Positions 16,577-25,955 of a stretch of DNA of 64,000 nucleotides are shown here, piece by piece. The DNA is from JAJZVS01 sp963708095 (lineage in GTDB: Bacteria > Pseudomonadota > Alphaproteobacteria > Acetobacterales > Acetobacteraceae), in NCBI GenBank assembly GCA_963708095.1, contig OY970182.1, forward strand, positions 2,046,001 to 2,110,000, read 5' to 3'. A model generated the notes under the pieces. It saw nothing but the letters and a program-made list of their open reading frames with translations. It was not told the origin of the DNA and did no database searches. The position numbers were made by a program, and so were the translations under genes. The first letter of the stretch is position 1. Each line of letters opens with the position of its first letter.

Positions 16577-18397
16577 ATGCAGGGCGAGACCCGGCCGCAC
16601 GCCGGCAACACGGCGATCGGCGACTTCACCACTCGGCCTCGGGTCCTGCTGCTGGCGGCGATGGCGGTCGTGGTGGGCCTTGGGGGCGTGGCCGCTGCCT
16701 GGGTGTTGCTGCGGCTGATCGCGCTGGTTACCGGCCTCGTCTATTACGGCACCTTGTCGACCCGGCACGGGATTCTGATTTCGCTCGCCCGGCTGGGCGC
16801 CTGGTCGGTTCTGGTGCCGGTGGCGGGCTCGTTCATCGTCGGGCTGATGGCCCGTTTCGGCTCGGACAAGATCCGCGGCCACGGCATCCCGGAGGCGCTG
16901 GAAGCCATCCTGATCGGGGAGAGCCGGATCGCGCCGAAGGTGGCGATCCTGAAGCCCTTGTCCTCGGCCATCGCCATCGGCACCGGCGGCCCGTTTGGCG
17001 CCGAGGGGCCGATCATCATGACCGGTGGCGCGCTCGGCTCGCTGTTCGCGCAGTTCTTCCACCTGACCTCCCCCGAGCGGAAGACTTTGCTCGTCGCCGG
17101 CGCCTCCGCCGGGATGACCGCGATCTTCAACACGCCGATTGCCGGCGTGCTGCTCGCCGTCGAGCTGCTGCTGTTCGAATGGAAGCCGCGCAGCTTCATC
17201 CCCGTGCTGGTCGCCTGCATGACGGCCGCGGTGGCGCGCGGCTTCGTGCTGCCGGTGAGCGCGCTGTTCCCGCATCACGGCGTGCTGCCGCTCGACGTGC
17301 TGGTTCTGTGCGAGAGCCTTGCCCTCGGGCTCGCCTGCGGCGCGCTGTCCGGCGTGCTGACCGCCATGGTCTACGGGGCGGAGGATGTATTCCACAGGAT
17401 GCCGATCCACTGGATGTGGTGGCCGTTGATCGGCGGGCTGGTGGTCGGCGTGGGCGGCCTCATAGATCCGCAAGCGCTCGGGGTCGGCTACGTCACGATC
17501 GCCGCCCTCCTGCATGGTCACGCGGCGCTCGGGTGGACCGTTCGGCTGCTGCTGGTGAAGGCCGTCATCTGGGCGATCGCGCTCGCGTCTGGCACCTCGG
17601 GCGGCGTCGTCGCGCCGCTGCTCATCATGGGGAGCTGCGTGGGCGCCCTGTTCGGGGCAGCCCTGCCGCATGCTTCGGTGGGCGACTGGGCCCTCATCGG
17701 CATGGCGGCAACCATGGGGGGGACGATGCGGATCCCGCTCACCGCCATGATGTTCGCCGTCGAGCTGACCGGCGACGGCGGCCTCAGCGTGCCGCTGATG
17801 ACCGCCTGCGGTGCTAGTTTCGCGTTCACGGTGCTGGTCATGCGGCGGTCGATCCTGACGGAAAAGATCGCGCGCCGGGGCCGCACCATCATGACCGAAT
17901 ACGCGGTGGACCCGCTCGCCCTGGTGAGCGTCGGCGACATCATGGTTCGCACGGTGGAAACCCTGCCGGCGCGTATGACGATGGGCGAAATGGTAGCATT
18001 CTTCACCGCCGAGGAGCGGCGTCATCAGGCCTATCCGGTGCTGGACGCGGCGGGGCGGCCTCAGGCACTGGCCACAAGGGCCGATGCGCTCCAGGCCATG
18101 ACGGCGCCGGAGCGCGCGTCCGTACCGCTGGGCGAGGCGCTGGCTCGGCGCTCCATTGTTGTCGGGCGGCCGGACGAGACGGTGCTGACGCTGGTCATGC
18201 GCATGGTCGACCAGGACGCGGGCCGTGCGGTGGTCGTGGCCACGGACGGCACCTTGGCGGGCCTCGTCGCCCGCAAGGACCTGATGCAGGTGCGGGCGCG
18301 GTTGCTGCAGGCGGAAGAAGGACGGGAGACGTTCCTGGGCGCGCGTCGCCGCCGCCGCGCGGTGCCGGCCGATGTGCCGGTTCCAACCGCGAGATAG
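16577..18397 (+). CDS. ClC-family chloride channel/transporter with C-terminal CBS pair
   Basis: 606 residues. Residues ~20-430 form the multi-helix ClC core. The ion-path motifs are GHGIPEALEA, GGPFGAEGP (its Glu is the gating glutamate kept in both channels and H+/Cl- exchangers) and GTSGGVVAPLL. Residues ~450-580 form a CBS pair, starting VSVGDIMVRTVETLPA and ending LAGLVARKDLMQVRARL, which in this family tunes gating by nucleotide binding. ClC proteins move Cl- across the inner membrane and help acid resistance in some bacteria. CCGAAAGGACC precedes the ATG. It is divergent from ftsH, which leads into another CBS protein. Confidence 0.92.
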   Translation: MQGETRPHAGNTAIGDFTTRPRVLLLAAMAVVVGLGGVAAAWVLLRLIALVTGLVYYGTLSTRHGILISLARLGAWSVLVPVAGSFIVGLMARFGSDKIRGHGIPEALEAILIGESRIAPKVAILKPLSSAIAIGTGGPFGAEGPIIMTGGALGSLFAQFFHLTSPERKTLLVAGASAGMTAIFNTPIAGVLLAVELLLFEWKPRSFIPVLVACMTAAVARGFVLPVSALFPHHGVLPLDVLVLCESLALGLACGALSGVLTAMVYGAEDVFHRMPIHWMWWPLIGGLVVGVGGLIDPQALGVGYVTIAALLHGHAALGWTVRLLLVKAVIWAIALASGTSGGVVAPLLIMGSCVGALFGAALPHASVGDWALIGMAATMGGTMRIPLTAMMFAVELTGDGGLSVPLMTACGASFAFTVLVMRRSILTEKIARRGRTIMTEYAVDPLALVSVGDIMVRTVETLPARMTMGEMVAFFTAEERRHQAYPVLDAAGRPQALATRADALQAMTAPERASVPLGEALARRSIVVGRPDETVLTLVMRMVDQDAGRAVVVATDGTLAGLVARKDLMQVRARLLQAEEGRETFLGARRRRRAVPADVPVPTAR

Positions 18398-18425
18398 CCG
18401 GGGCGGCGGGTGCAGCCCGCCCGGC

Positions 18426-18540
18426 ATGCGGACGGAGCTGCAGGTGCTGTTCAACCTGATCCGTAACGGCATCGAAGCGATGGGAGACGGCCCGCGGCGG
18501 GACGGTCTTCTCCTTTACCCTGCCGGAGGCGACGCCGTAA
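18426..18540 (+). pseudogene. Remnant of a sensor histidine kinase
   Basis: The frame at 18426 reads TELQVLFNLIRNGIEAMGDG, a clear N-box of a HisKA/HATPase_c kinase. About 80 bp on, in another frame (18505-18540), VFSFTLPEATP and a stop codon match the usual end of such kinases. The G1/G2 boxes and roughly 80-90 residues between them are gone, as is everything upstream. It is a dead fragment. Its last 26 bases overlap the 3' end of ureG on the opposite strand. Confidence 0.7.
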
Positions 18541-19159
18541 GGCCGCCGGCGCGGACGACGAAGTCTGCGATCTCCGCCACCCCCTGACCGGCGCGGACGT
18601 TGGCGAACACGAACGGACGGTCGCCGCGCATGCGCCGAGCGTCGCGCTCCATCACCTCCAGGCTGGCGCCGACGTGCGGGGCGAGATCGATCTTGTTGAT
18701 CACCAGCAGGTCGCTGCGGGTGATCCCCGGGCCGCCCTTGCGCGGGATCTTGTCGCCGGCCGAGACGTCGATGACGTAGATCGTGAGATCGGCCAGCTCC
18801 GGGCTGAAGGTCGCGGCGAGGTTGTCGCCGCCGCTTTCGATCAGGATCAGGTCGAGCGCGGGGAAGCGGCGCGACAGGTCGGCGACACCGGCGAGGTTGA
18901 TCGAGGCATCCTCCCGGATCGCGGTATGTGGGCAGCCGCCGGTTTCGATGCCGAGGATGCGCTCGGGCGGCAGCGAGCCGGCGCGCGTCAGGAACTCCGC
19001 GTCCTCTTTCGTATAGATATCGTTGGTGATGGCGGCGATGTCGTAGCGGGTTCGGAACCTCTTGCACAGCGCGTCCATCAGCGCGGTCTTGCCGGAGCCG
19101 ACGGGGCCGCCGATGCCGACGCGCAAGGGGCCATTGGATGGGCCGTTGGGATGGATCAT
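18515..19159 (-). CDS. ureG: Urease accessory GTPase UreG
   Basis: 214 residues. UreG is the GTPase that carries nickel into the urease apoprotein with UreF and UreD. P-loop GPVGSGKT is at 18-25, the metal-binding CPH motif in ETGGCPHTAIRED near 75, the LILIESGGDNLAATFSPEL switch region, and NKIDLAP as the guanine-specificity loop. It is the last gene of the urt-ure operon and overlaps ureF by 4 bases. The final residues (GGLTASPPAG) are encoded inside the histidine-kinase remnant on the other strand, so the C-terminus may have been altered when that DNA arrived or decayed. No terminator was seen after it. Confidence 0.96.
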   Translation of the reverse strand: MIHPNGPSNGPLRVGIGGPVGSGKTALMDALCKRFRTRYDIAAITNDIYTKEDAEFLTRAGSLPPERILGIETGGCPHTAIREDASINLAGVADLSRRFPALDLILIESGGDNLAATFSPELADLTIYVIDVSAGDKIPRKGGPGITRSDLLVINKIDLAPHVGASLEVMERDARRMRGDRPFVFANVRAGQGVAEIADFVVRAGGLTASPPAG

Positions 19160-19818
19160 GTGCGGAACAGCCTGGTGTACTGGGTTTCGTGGCGCATGGC
19201 GGCAAGGTCGGAGCGGAAGGCGCAGCCGCCGATATCATCCAGGGTGGCGGCGCGCGTGGCTTCGGTGAGGTGGCGGATCGTGGGTTCCAACGCGGCAAGC
19301 ACCCGCAGCCCGGCAGACTGGCCGAGCGGCACCAGCCGCACGGCCGCGGAGATCAGGTTGGCGGCGAAGGCCTGCAGGGCGGCGGCGGCGGTGGCGTCCT
19401 CGTCGATCCCGTGCGCGCCTGCGAGCGCGCCGAGCGAGACCGGATACGGCGGTGCCCGCGGCAGGGCCGGGGGCGACCAGGGCGCCGCGGCGGCGGCGAA
19501 GGCGGTACCTAGGTCGGTCGTTTCGCTGCGGCGTTCGCGGGCCGGCGCGGCGGCGCGGGCGAGCTCGGCGAGCGCCTCCAGACGCTCGGGATCATGCGCG
19601 GCGCGGTGGGCGGCGCGGAGCAGGATGGCTTCCGTGCGGCCCGTGCCGTGGGCGAGTACGTCTTCGAGCCACGCCTGGAGGCTGGTCTCGTCGATGACAT
19701 CACCGGCCTCGACCGCAAATTCCAGCCCGTGCGAGCAGGCGAAGGCGCCGGTCGGGAAACCGGGGGAGAGCCAGGCGAGCAAGCGGAACAGGGCCGCGCT
19801 GTCAGTGCTGGTGATCAT
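19156..19818 (-). CDS. ureF: Urease accessory protein UreF
   Basis: 220 residues starting MITSTDSAALFRLLAWLSPGFPTGAFACSHGLE; the SPxFPxGxFxxSHGLE segment is the UreF fingerprint. UreF acts as a gate for UreG within the UreD-UreF-UreG-urease activation complex. The helical protein ends LAAMRHETQYTRLFRT, the conserved C-terminal tail needed for UreG contact. An in-frame ATG 45 bases upstream exists, but the chosen start gives the usual length. It overlaps ureE by 17 bases and ureG by 4. Confidence 0.95.
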   Translation of the reverse strand: MITSTDSAALFRLLAWLSPGFPTGAFACSHGLEFAVEAGDVIDETSLQAWLEDVLAHGTGRTEAILLRAAHRAAHDPERLEALAELARAAAPARERRSETTDLGTAFAAAAAPWSPPALPRAPPYPVSLGALAGAHGIDEDATAAAALQAFAANLISAAVRLVPLGQSAGLRVLAALEPTIRHLTEATRAATLDDIGGCAFRSDLAAMRHETQYTRLFRT

Positions 19819-20262
19819 GGTCGTGGTGCGGGGCCGCGGCGTAGGCGCCCGCTTCGGGATCAAATGGCGCCGAGACGCGCCGTACCGTGCCGCCGAGCGC
19901 TTCGACCATGCCGGCGATCACATGATCGTCCCGGATCCGCAACGCGGCGTGCAGCACCTGCACCGGGAGGTGGCGGTTGCCGAGATGCCAGGCCAGGCGT
20001 GCCAGTTCTGCCGCGTCCGCGGCGGTCAACTCCAGCAGCGGTTCGGGCCGTGCGTGGACCCGGACAACGGCGCCGTCCTCGCGTTCCAGCCCGTCGCCGT
20101 CGCGCAGATGCGCCGCCTGCGGCAGGTCGAGCAGCAGCTGGTGGCCCGCTTCGGTGTGCAGGGTGATCCGCCGCCGGTGGCGCAGGTCGAAATCGAGCCG
20201 CACGCTGTCGGCTTCCCGCGCCGGGTCCCAGCCGCCGGCCGGCAGGACGCGATGGGCGCGCA

Positions 20263-20263
<1 letters not shown>
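19802..20263 (-). CDS. ureE: Urease nickel metallochaperone UreE
   Basis: 153 residues. UreE delivers nickel to UreG. The N-terminal domain has LRHRRRITLHTEAGHQLLLDLP; the C-terminal domain has AWHLGNRHLPVQV, with the interface histidine used for nickel. A His-rich tail, PHHDHDHQH, should bind additional metal ions. The start codon overlaps the ureC stop by one base (TGATG), so translation is coupled. It also overlaps ureF by 17 bases. Confidence 0.95.
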
Positions 20264-21972
<1,709 letters not shown>

Positions 21973-21973
21973 T

Positions 21974-22279
21974 CTACAGCGCTCCCATGATCGCGCCGCG
22001 GAAGCCGGCGACGACGCGGGCGCCGCGATAGGGGATCAGGATGATGTCGCGAGTCTGGCCGGGTTCGAAACGGACCGCGGTACCGGCGGGGATGTCGAGC
22101 CGCTGGCCGCGCGCAGCGGTGCGGTCGAACGACAGGGCGGGGTTGGTTTCCGCAAAATGGTAGTGGCTGCCGACCTGGATCGGGCGGTCGCCGGTGTTGG
22201 CGACGGTGATCGTGGTGCGGGGGAGACCGGGATTGAGGTCGATCTCGCCGTCCACGGGGAGGATTTCTCCGGGGATCAT
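21974..22279 (-). CDS. ureB: Urease beta subunit
   Basis: 101 residues, normal size. MIPGEILPVDGEIDLN, then VANTGDRPIQVGSHYHFAETNPAL and RLDIPAGTAVRFEPGQ, are the UreB fingerprints. It is a structural subunit of the (alpha-beta-gamma)3 enzyme that frames the mobile flap of UreC. It overlaps ureA by 4 bases and is followed by ureC after one base. Confidence 0.97.
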   Translation of the reverse strand: MIPGEILPVDGEIDLNPGLPRTTITVANTGDRPIQVGSHYHFAETNPALSFDRTAARGQRLDIPAGTAVRFEPGQTRDIILIPYRGARVVAGFRGAIMGAL

Positions 22280-22578
22280 CGGATCGGCTCGTGCACGGTG
22301 ACGAGCTTGGTGCCATCCGGGAACGTTGCCTCCACCTGCACGTCCGGGATCATCTCCGCCACCCCTTCCATCACCTGCGCGCGGGTCAGCACCAGGCCGC
22401 CGGCTTCCATCATATCCGCCACGCTGCGCCCGTCGCGCGCGCCTTCCACCACGAAATCGGTGATCAGCGCCACCGCTTCCGGGTAGTTCAGCTTCACCCC
22501 TCGTTCCAATCGCCGGCGCGCAACGGCCGCGGCCATCGCGATCAGCAGCTTGTCCTTTTCCCGCGGCGTCAGGTTCAT
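22276..22578 (-). CDS. ureA: Urease gamma subunit
   Basis: 100 residues. MNLTPREKDKLLIAMAAAVA, then LNYPEAVALITDFVVEGARDG and the end VQVEATFPDGTKLVTVHEPI, are typical of UreA. It is the small structural subunit. GGGAGCCGG lies before the ATG. The gap to ureD is 14 bp. Confidence 0.97.
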   Translation of the reverse strand: MNLTPREKDKLLIAMAAAVARRRLERGVKLNYPEAVALITDFVVEGARDGRSVADMMEAGGLVLTRAQVMEGVAEMIPDVQVEATFPDGTKLVTVHEPIR

Positions 22579-22592
22579 CCCGGCTCCCTATC

Positions 22593-23438
22593 TCAGCACT
22601 GCCATACGCGCGGCAGGCTACGCGCGCCGCGGAAGCTCGCCAATGCCGCCGTGACCATCCGCCGCAGAGCCGCCGAATCAGCCGCCAACAGCCGGGCGAG
22701 CAGCATCCCATCCCAGGCGCTGGCGCCTGCATCCGCGCCCTCCAGCGCGGCGCGGACGGCGGGCAGGCGTGCCTCCGCGTCCGGCGCCACGTGCACGATC
22801 GTCGCCACCGCGCGCGCGCCGGCGGCGATCGCGGGGCGGGCGAGGGTGGCGGCAATATCGCCCGCCAGCCGCACCGCATCGTGCAGCAGCAGCCGCCCCG
22901 CGCGGCGCACCCGGATCAGGTCGCGCAGCATCCCCTGGCGCAGCGTCTCGCCCATGGCGGCGCGCCCGAACACCAGGGATTCCACACCGAGGAACCAGCC
23001 GTCCGCGGACATCTCCACGTCCAGCCGGCGATCCAGCGCCGCGCCGTCGAACAGGATGGTTTCCTGCGGCAACCACTCCACCGCCGCACCGGGATCGAGC
23101 GTGATCCTGCTCGCCACCCGCGCCGGCGCGCTGTCCGGCAGCGCACGGTAGAACCGCTCCGCCGCCTGCGCCGCCAGGCAGGCCCGCGCACCCGGTTGCA
23201 GCCGGAAGTTCAACGTCAGCCGGTCGCCGCCGGCGATGCCGCCCGAGCTGTTCAGCACCACCACGTCCCGCCATCCCGCCGCACCGCCGCGCGGAAAGCG
23301 CGCCTTCAGGCAACCCTCCTGGCGCAGCCCGGCAAGCACGGTTTCCCCCCCGCGCCGGCGCAAGGTCACGTCCAGCGCGCCGCGCGCACGTTGCAGGATC
23401 GGGGCGACAGCATCAGACGGAGAGACGGCGTCGAACAT
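22593..23438 (-). CDS. ureD: Urease accessory protein UreD (UreH)
   Basis: 281 residues. UreD is the scaffold that binds urease directly and channels nickel from UreG. The recognisable core is LNSSGGIAGGDRLTLNFRLQPGA, then AAERFYRAL, EWLPQETILFDGA and VESLVFGRAAMGE. Its start lies 26 bases inside the 3' end of urtE, an overlap that joins the transport and urease halves of the operon into one coupled unit. Confidence 0.95.
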   Translation of the reverse strand: MFDAVSPSDAVAPILQRARGALDVTLRRRGGETVLAGLRQEGCLKARFPRGGAAGWRDVVVLNSSGGIAGGDRLTLNFRLQPGARACLAAQAAERFYRALPDSAPARVASRITLDPGAAVEWLPQETILFDGAALDRRLDVEMSADGWFLGVESLVFGRAAMGETLRQGMLRDLIRVRRAGRLLLHDAVRLAGDIAATLARPAIAAGARAVATIVHVAPDAEARLPAVRAALEGADAGASAWDGMLLARLLAADSAALRRMVTAALASFRGARSLPRVWQC

Positions 23439-24108
23439 CGGCTTCGTCCAGCGCCTCCCTGCTTCCGGACAGCACGATGTCGCCGCGGTCCATCACCACG
23501 ATGGTCTGCGCCAGCTCGCGGGCGAAATCGTAATACTGCTCCACCAGCAGGATGGCGATGTCGCCGCGGTCGCGCAACAGGGAGATCACGCGGCCGATGT
23601 CCTTGATGATGCTGGGCTGGATGCCTTCGGTGGGCTCGTCGAGCACGAGGAGGCGCGGGTGCATCACCAGCGCGCGGGCGATCGCAAGCTGCTGCTGCTG
23701 ACCGCCCGAGAGATCGCCGCCGCGCCGGCGCAGCATGGTCTTCAGCACCGGGAACAGGTCGAAGACCTCGTCCGGCACGCGGCGCTGGCCGCGCGGCAGC
23801 ACGGCGAATCCGGTTTCCAGATTCTCGCGCACCGTCAGCAGCGGGAAGATGTCGCGGCCCTGCGGTACCCATGCGATGCCGCGGCGGGCGCGCTCGTAGA
23901 TCGGCAGGCGGGTGATGTCCTGGCCTTCCCAGCGGATCGCGCCGGCGCTGATCGGGTGCGCGCCCACGATCGCGCGCAACAGGCTCGTCTTGCCGACGCC
24001 GTTGCGGCCGAGCAGGCAGGTCACCGCGCCCGGCACTGCGGTGATCGAGACCTGGCGCAGCGCGATCGCCGCGCCGTAGTGCAGATCGACGTTGGTCACT
24101 TCGAGCAT
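23413..24108 (-). CDS. urtE: Urea ABC transporter ATP-binding protein UrtE
   Basis: 231 residues. It is one of two ATPases of the urea importer (a LivF-like ABC protein). Walker A GRNGVGKTS starts near residue 35, the Q-loop is in AWVPQGRDIFPLLTV, the signature LSGGQQQQLAIARAL, and Walker B LLVLDEPTEGIQPS; the EGIQPS wording is typical of UrtE. It begins directly after the urtD stop with no spacer. Confidence 0.96.
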   Translation of the reverse strand: MLEVTNVDLHYGAAIALRQVSITAVPGAVTCLLGRNGVGKTSLLRAIVGAHPISAGAIRWEGQDITRLPIYERARRGIAWVPQGRDIFPLLTVRENLETGFAVLPRGQRRVPDEVFDLFPVLKTMLRRRGGDLSGGQQQQLAIARALVMHPRLLVLDEPTEGIQPSIIKDIGRVISLLRDRGDIAILLVEQYYDFARELAQTIVVMDRGDIVLSGSREALDEADVRRRLSV

Positions 24109-24849
24109 CTAGCGCCCCAGGTAGACTTCGATCACGCGCGGATCCTCGCTCACGTGGTCGATCGAGCCTTCCGACAGCACCGAGCCCTCGTGCAGCACCG
24201 TCACCTTCACCCCCAGCGCACGCACGAAGGCCATGTCGTGCTCCACCACCACGACGCTGCGGGTCTTGTTGATCTCGCGCAACAGATCGGCGGTCTGCGC
24301 GGTCTCGGCATCCGTCATCCCCGCCACCGGCTCGTCGACCAGCAGCAGGCGCGGCTCCTGCGCGAGCAGCATGCCGATCTCGAGCCACTGCTTCTGCCCG
24401 TGCGACAGGTCGGCGCCGCGGCGGGCACGCTGTTCGCCGAGCCGTGTGGTGGCGAGGATCCCCTCGATCCGCGCCCGCTCCTCCGGGGTCTCCTTCGCCC
24501 AGAGCGAGAAGCGCGGGCTGCGGTCGCCGGCGAGCGCCAGCAGCAGGTTGTCCCACACCGTCAACGGTTCGAACACGGTCGGCTTCTGGAACTTGCGCCC
24601 GATGCCGAGCTCGGCGATCGCCGGCTCATCTAGCTTCGTGAGGTCGGTATCGGCACCGAACACCACGCGTCCGGTATCCGGACGGGTCTTGCCGGTGATG
24701 ACATCCATCATCGTGGTCTTGCCGGCGCCGTTGGGGCCGATCACCGCGCGCATCTCGCCCGGTTCCAGCACCAGCGACAGCGCGTTCAGCGCGCGGAATC
24801 CGTCGAAGGAGACGGTGACGCCATCGAGATACAGCAGCGAGCCGTCCAT
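24109..24849 (-). CDS. urtD: Urea ABC transporter ATP-binding protein UrtD
   Basis: 246 residues. It is the second ATPase of the urea importer (LivG-like). Walker A is GPNGAGKTTMMD, followed by the UrtD-typical GIGRKFQKPTVFEPLTVWDN, a signature replaced by DLSHGQKQWLEIGMLL (SHGQ instead of SGGQ, as usual for UrtD) and Walker B LLLVDEPVAGMT. The ATG shares one base with the urtC stop. Confidence 0.96.
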   Translation of the reverse strand: MDGSLLYLDGVTVSFDGFRALNALSLVLEPGEMRAVIGPNGAGKTTMMDVITGKTRPDTGRVVFGADTDLTKLDEPAIAELGIGRKFQKPTVFEPLTVWDNLLLALAGDRSPRFSLWAKETPEERARIEGILATTRLGEQRARRGADLSHGQKQWLEIGMLLAQEPRLLLVDEPVAGMTDAETAQTADLLREINKTRSVVVVEHDMAFVRALGVKVTVLHEGSVLSEGSIDHVSEDPRVIEVYLGR

Positions 24850-25955
24850 CACCCCGTGACCTCCCGCGCCGCCGCCACCGCGGCCGGCGCCTGCTCCTTG
24901 CGCCCGCGCCGGTGCAAAACGAGCCCGACCAGCCCGCGCGGCAGGAACAAGGTCACGACGATGAACAGCCCGCCGAGTGCGAACAGCCACACCTCCGGCA
25001 ACGCACCGGTCAGCCAGGTCTTGCCGAGGTTCACCAGCACCGCGCCCAGGATCGCGCCTGACAACGTGCCGCGCCCGCCGACCGCGACCCAGATCACCGC
25101 CTCGATCGAGTTGGCCGGCGCGAATTCCGACGGGTTGATGATGCCGACCTGCGGCACATAGAGCGCGCCGCCGATCCCGGCCAGCACCGCGGAGATCACC
25201 CACACGACCAGCTTGTAGTGCTCCGGCCGGTAGCCCAGGAAGCGCGTGCGCGATTCCGTGTCGCGCACGGCGATCAGCACCTTGCCATAGCGCGAGCGCA
25301 CCAGCGCGCGCGACACCAGATAGGCCGCCGCCAGCACCACCGCGGTGACCAGCATCAGCCCCACCGTCGTGCCGTCCCGCCCGATCGGAAAGCCGGCGAT
25401 GTCCTTGAAATCCGTCATGCCGTTGTTGCCGCCGAACCCCATCTCGTTGCGGAAGAACGCCAGCATCAGCGCATATGTCAGCGCCTGGGTGATGATCGAG
25501 AGATAGACGCCCGAGACGCGCGAACGGAACGCCAGCCAGCCGAACACGCCGGCCAGCACCGCCGGCACCACCATCGCCGCCACCAGCGCGACGCCGATAT
25601 GGCTGAACCCGAACCAGTACCAGGGAAGCTGCTTCCAGCCCAGGAATACCATGAAATCCGGCAGCAGCGGGTTGGCGTAGACGCCGCGCGCGCCGATCTC
25701 GCGCATCAGGTACATGCCCATCGCGTAGCCGCCGAGCGCGAAGAACGCCGCGTGGCCCAAGGTCAGGATCCCGGCGTAGCCCCACACCAGATCGACCGCC
25801 AGCGCCAGGATCGCGTAGCACAGGTATTTGCCGGTCAGCCCGATCACGAAGCTGGAGACATGCAGCGCGCTGGTCTCCGGCACAGCGAGGTTCAGCACCG
25901 CGAGCAGCGCCGCGCCGCCCAGCACGCAGGTAAGCGTGATGACCGCGTCGCGCAT
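24849..25955 (-). CDS. urtC: Urea ABC transporter permease UrtC
   Basis: 368 residues, a LivM-like permease with about 9-10 hydrophobic helices. Typical segments are LAVDLVWGYAGILTLGHAAFFALGGYAMGM, the branched-chain permease loop GFGGNNGMTDF and AVRDTESRTRFLGY (the coupling helix for the ATPases). The start MRDAVITLT was chosen because the first helix follows; the longer open frame upstream is Arg/Pro-rich and belongs to the urtB overlap. It shares its first base with the end of urtB. Confidence 0.95.
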   Translation of the reverse strand: MRDAVITLTCVLGGAALLAVLNLAVPETSALHVSSFVIGLTGKYLCYAILALAVDLVWGYAGILTLGHAAFFALGGYAMGMYLMREIGARGVYANPLLPDFMVFLGWKQLPWYWFGFSHIGVALVAAMVVPAVLAGVFGWLAFRSRVSGVYLSIITQALTYALMLAFFRNEMGFGGNNGMTDFKDIAGFPIGRDGTTVGLMLVTAVVLAAAYLVSRALVRSRYGKVLIAVRDTESRTRFLGYRPEHYKLVVWVISAVLAGIGGALYVPQVGIINPSEFAPANSIEAVIWVAVGGRGTLSGAILGAVLVNLGKTWLTGALPEVWLFALGGLFIVVTLFLPRGLVGLVLHRRGRKEQAPAAVAAAREVTG

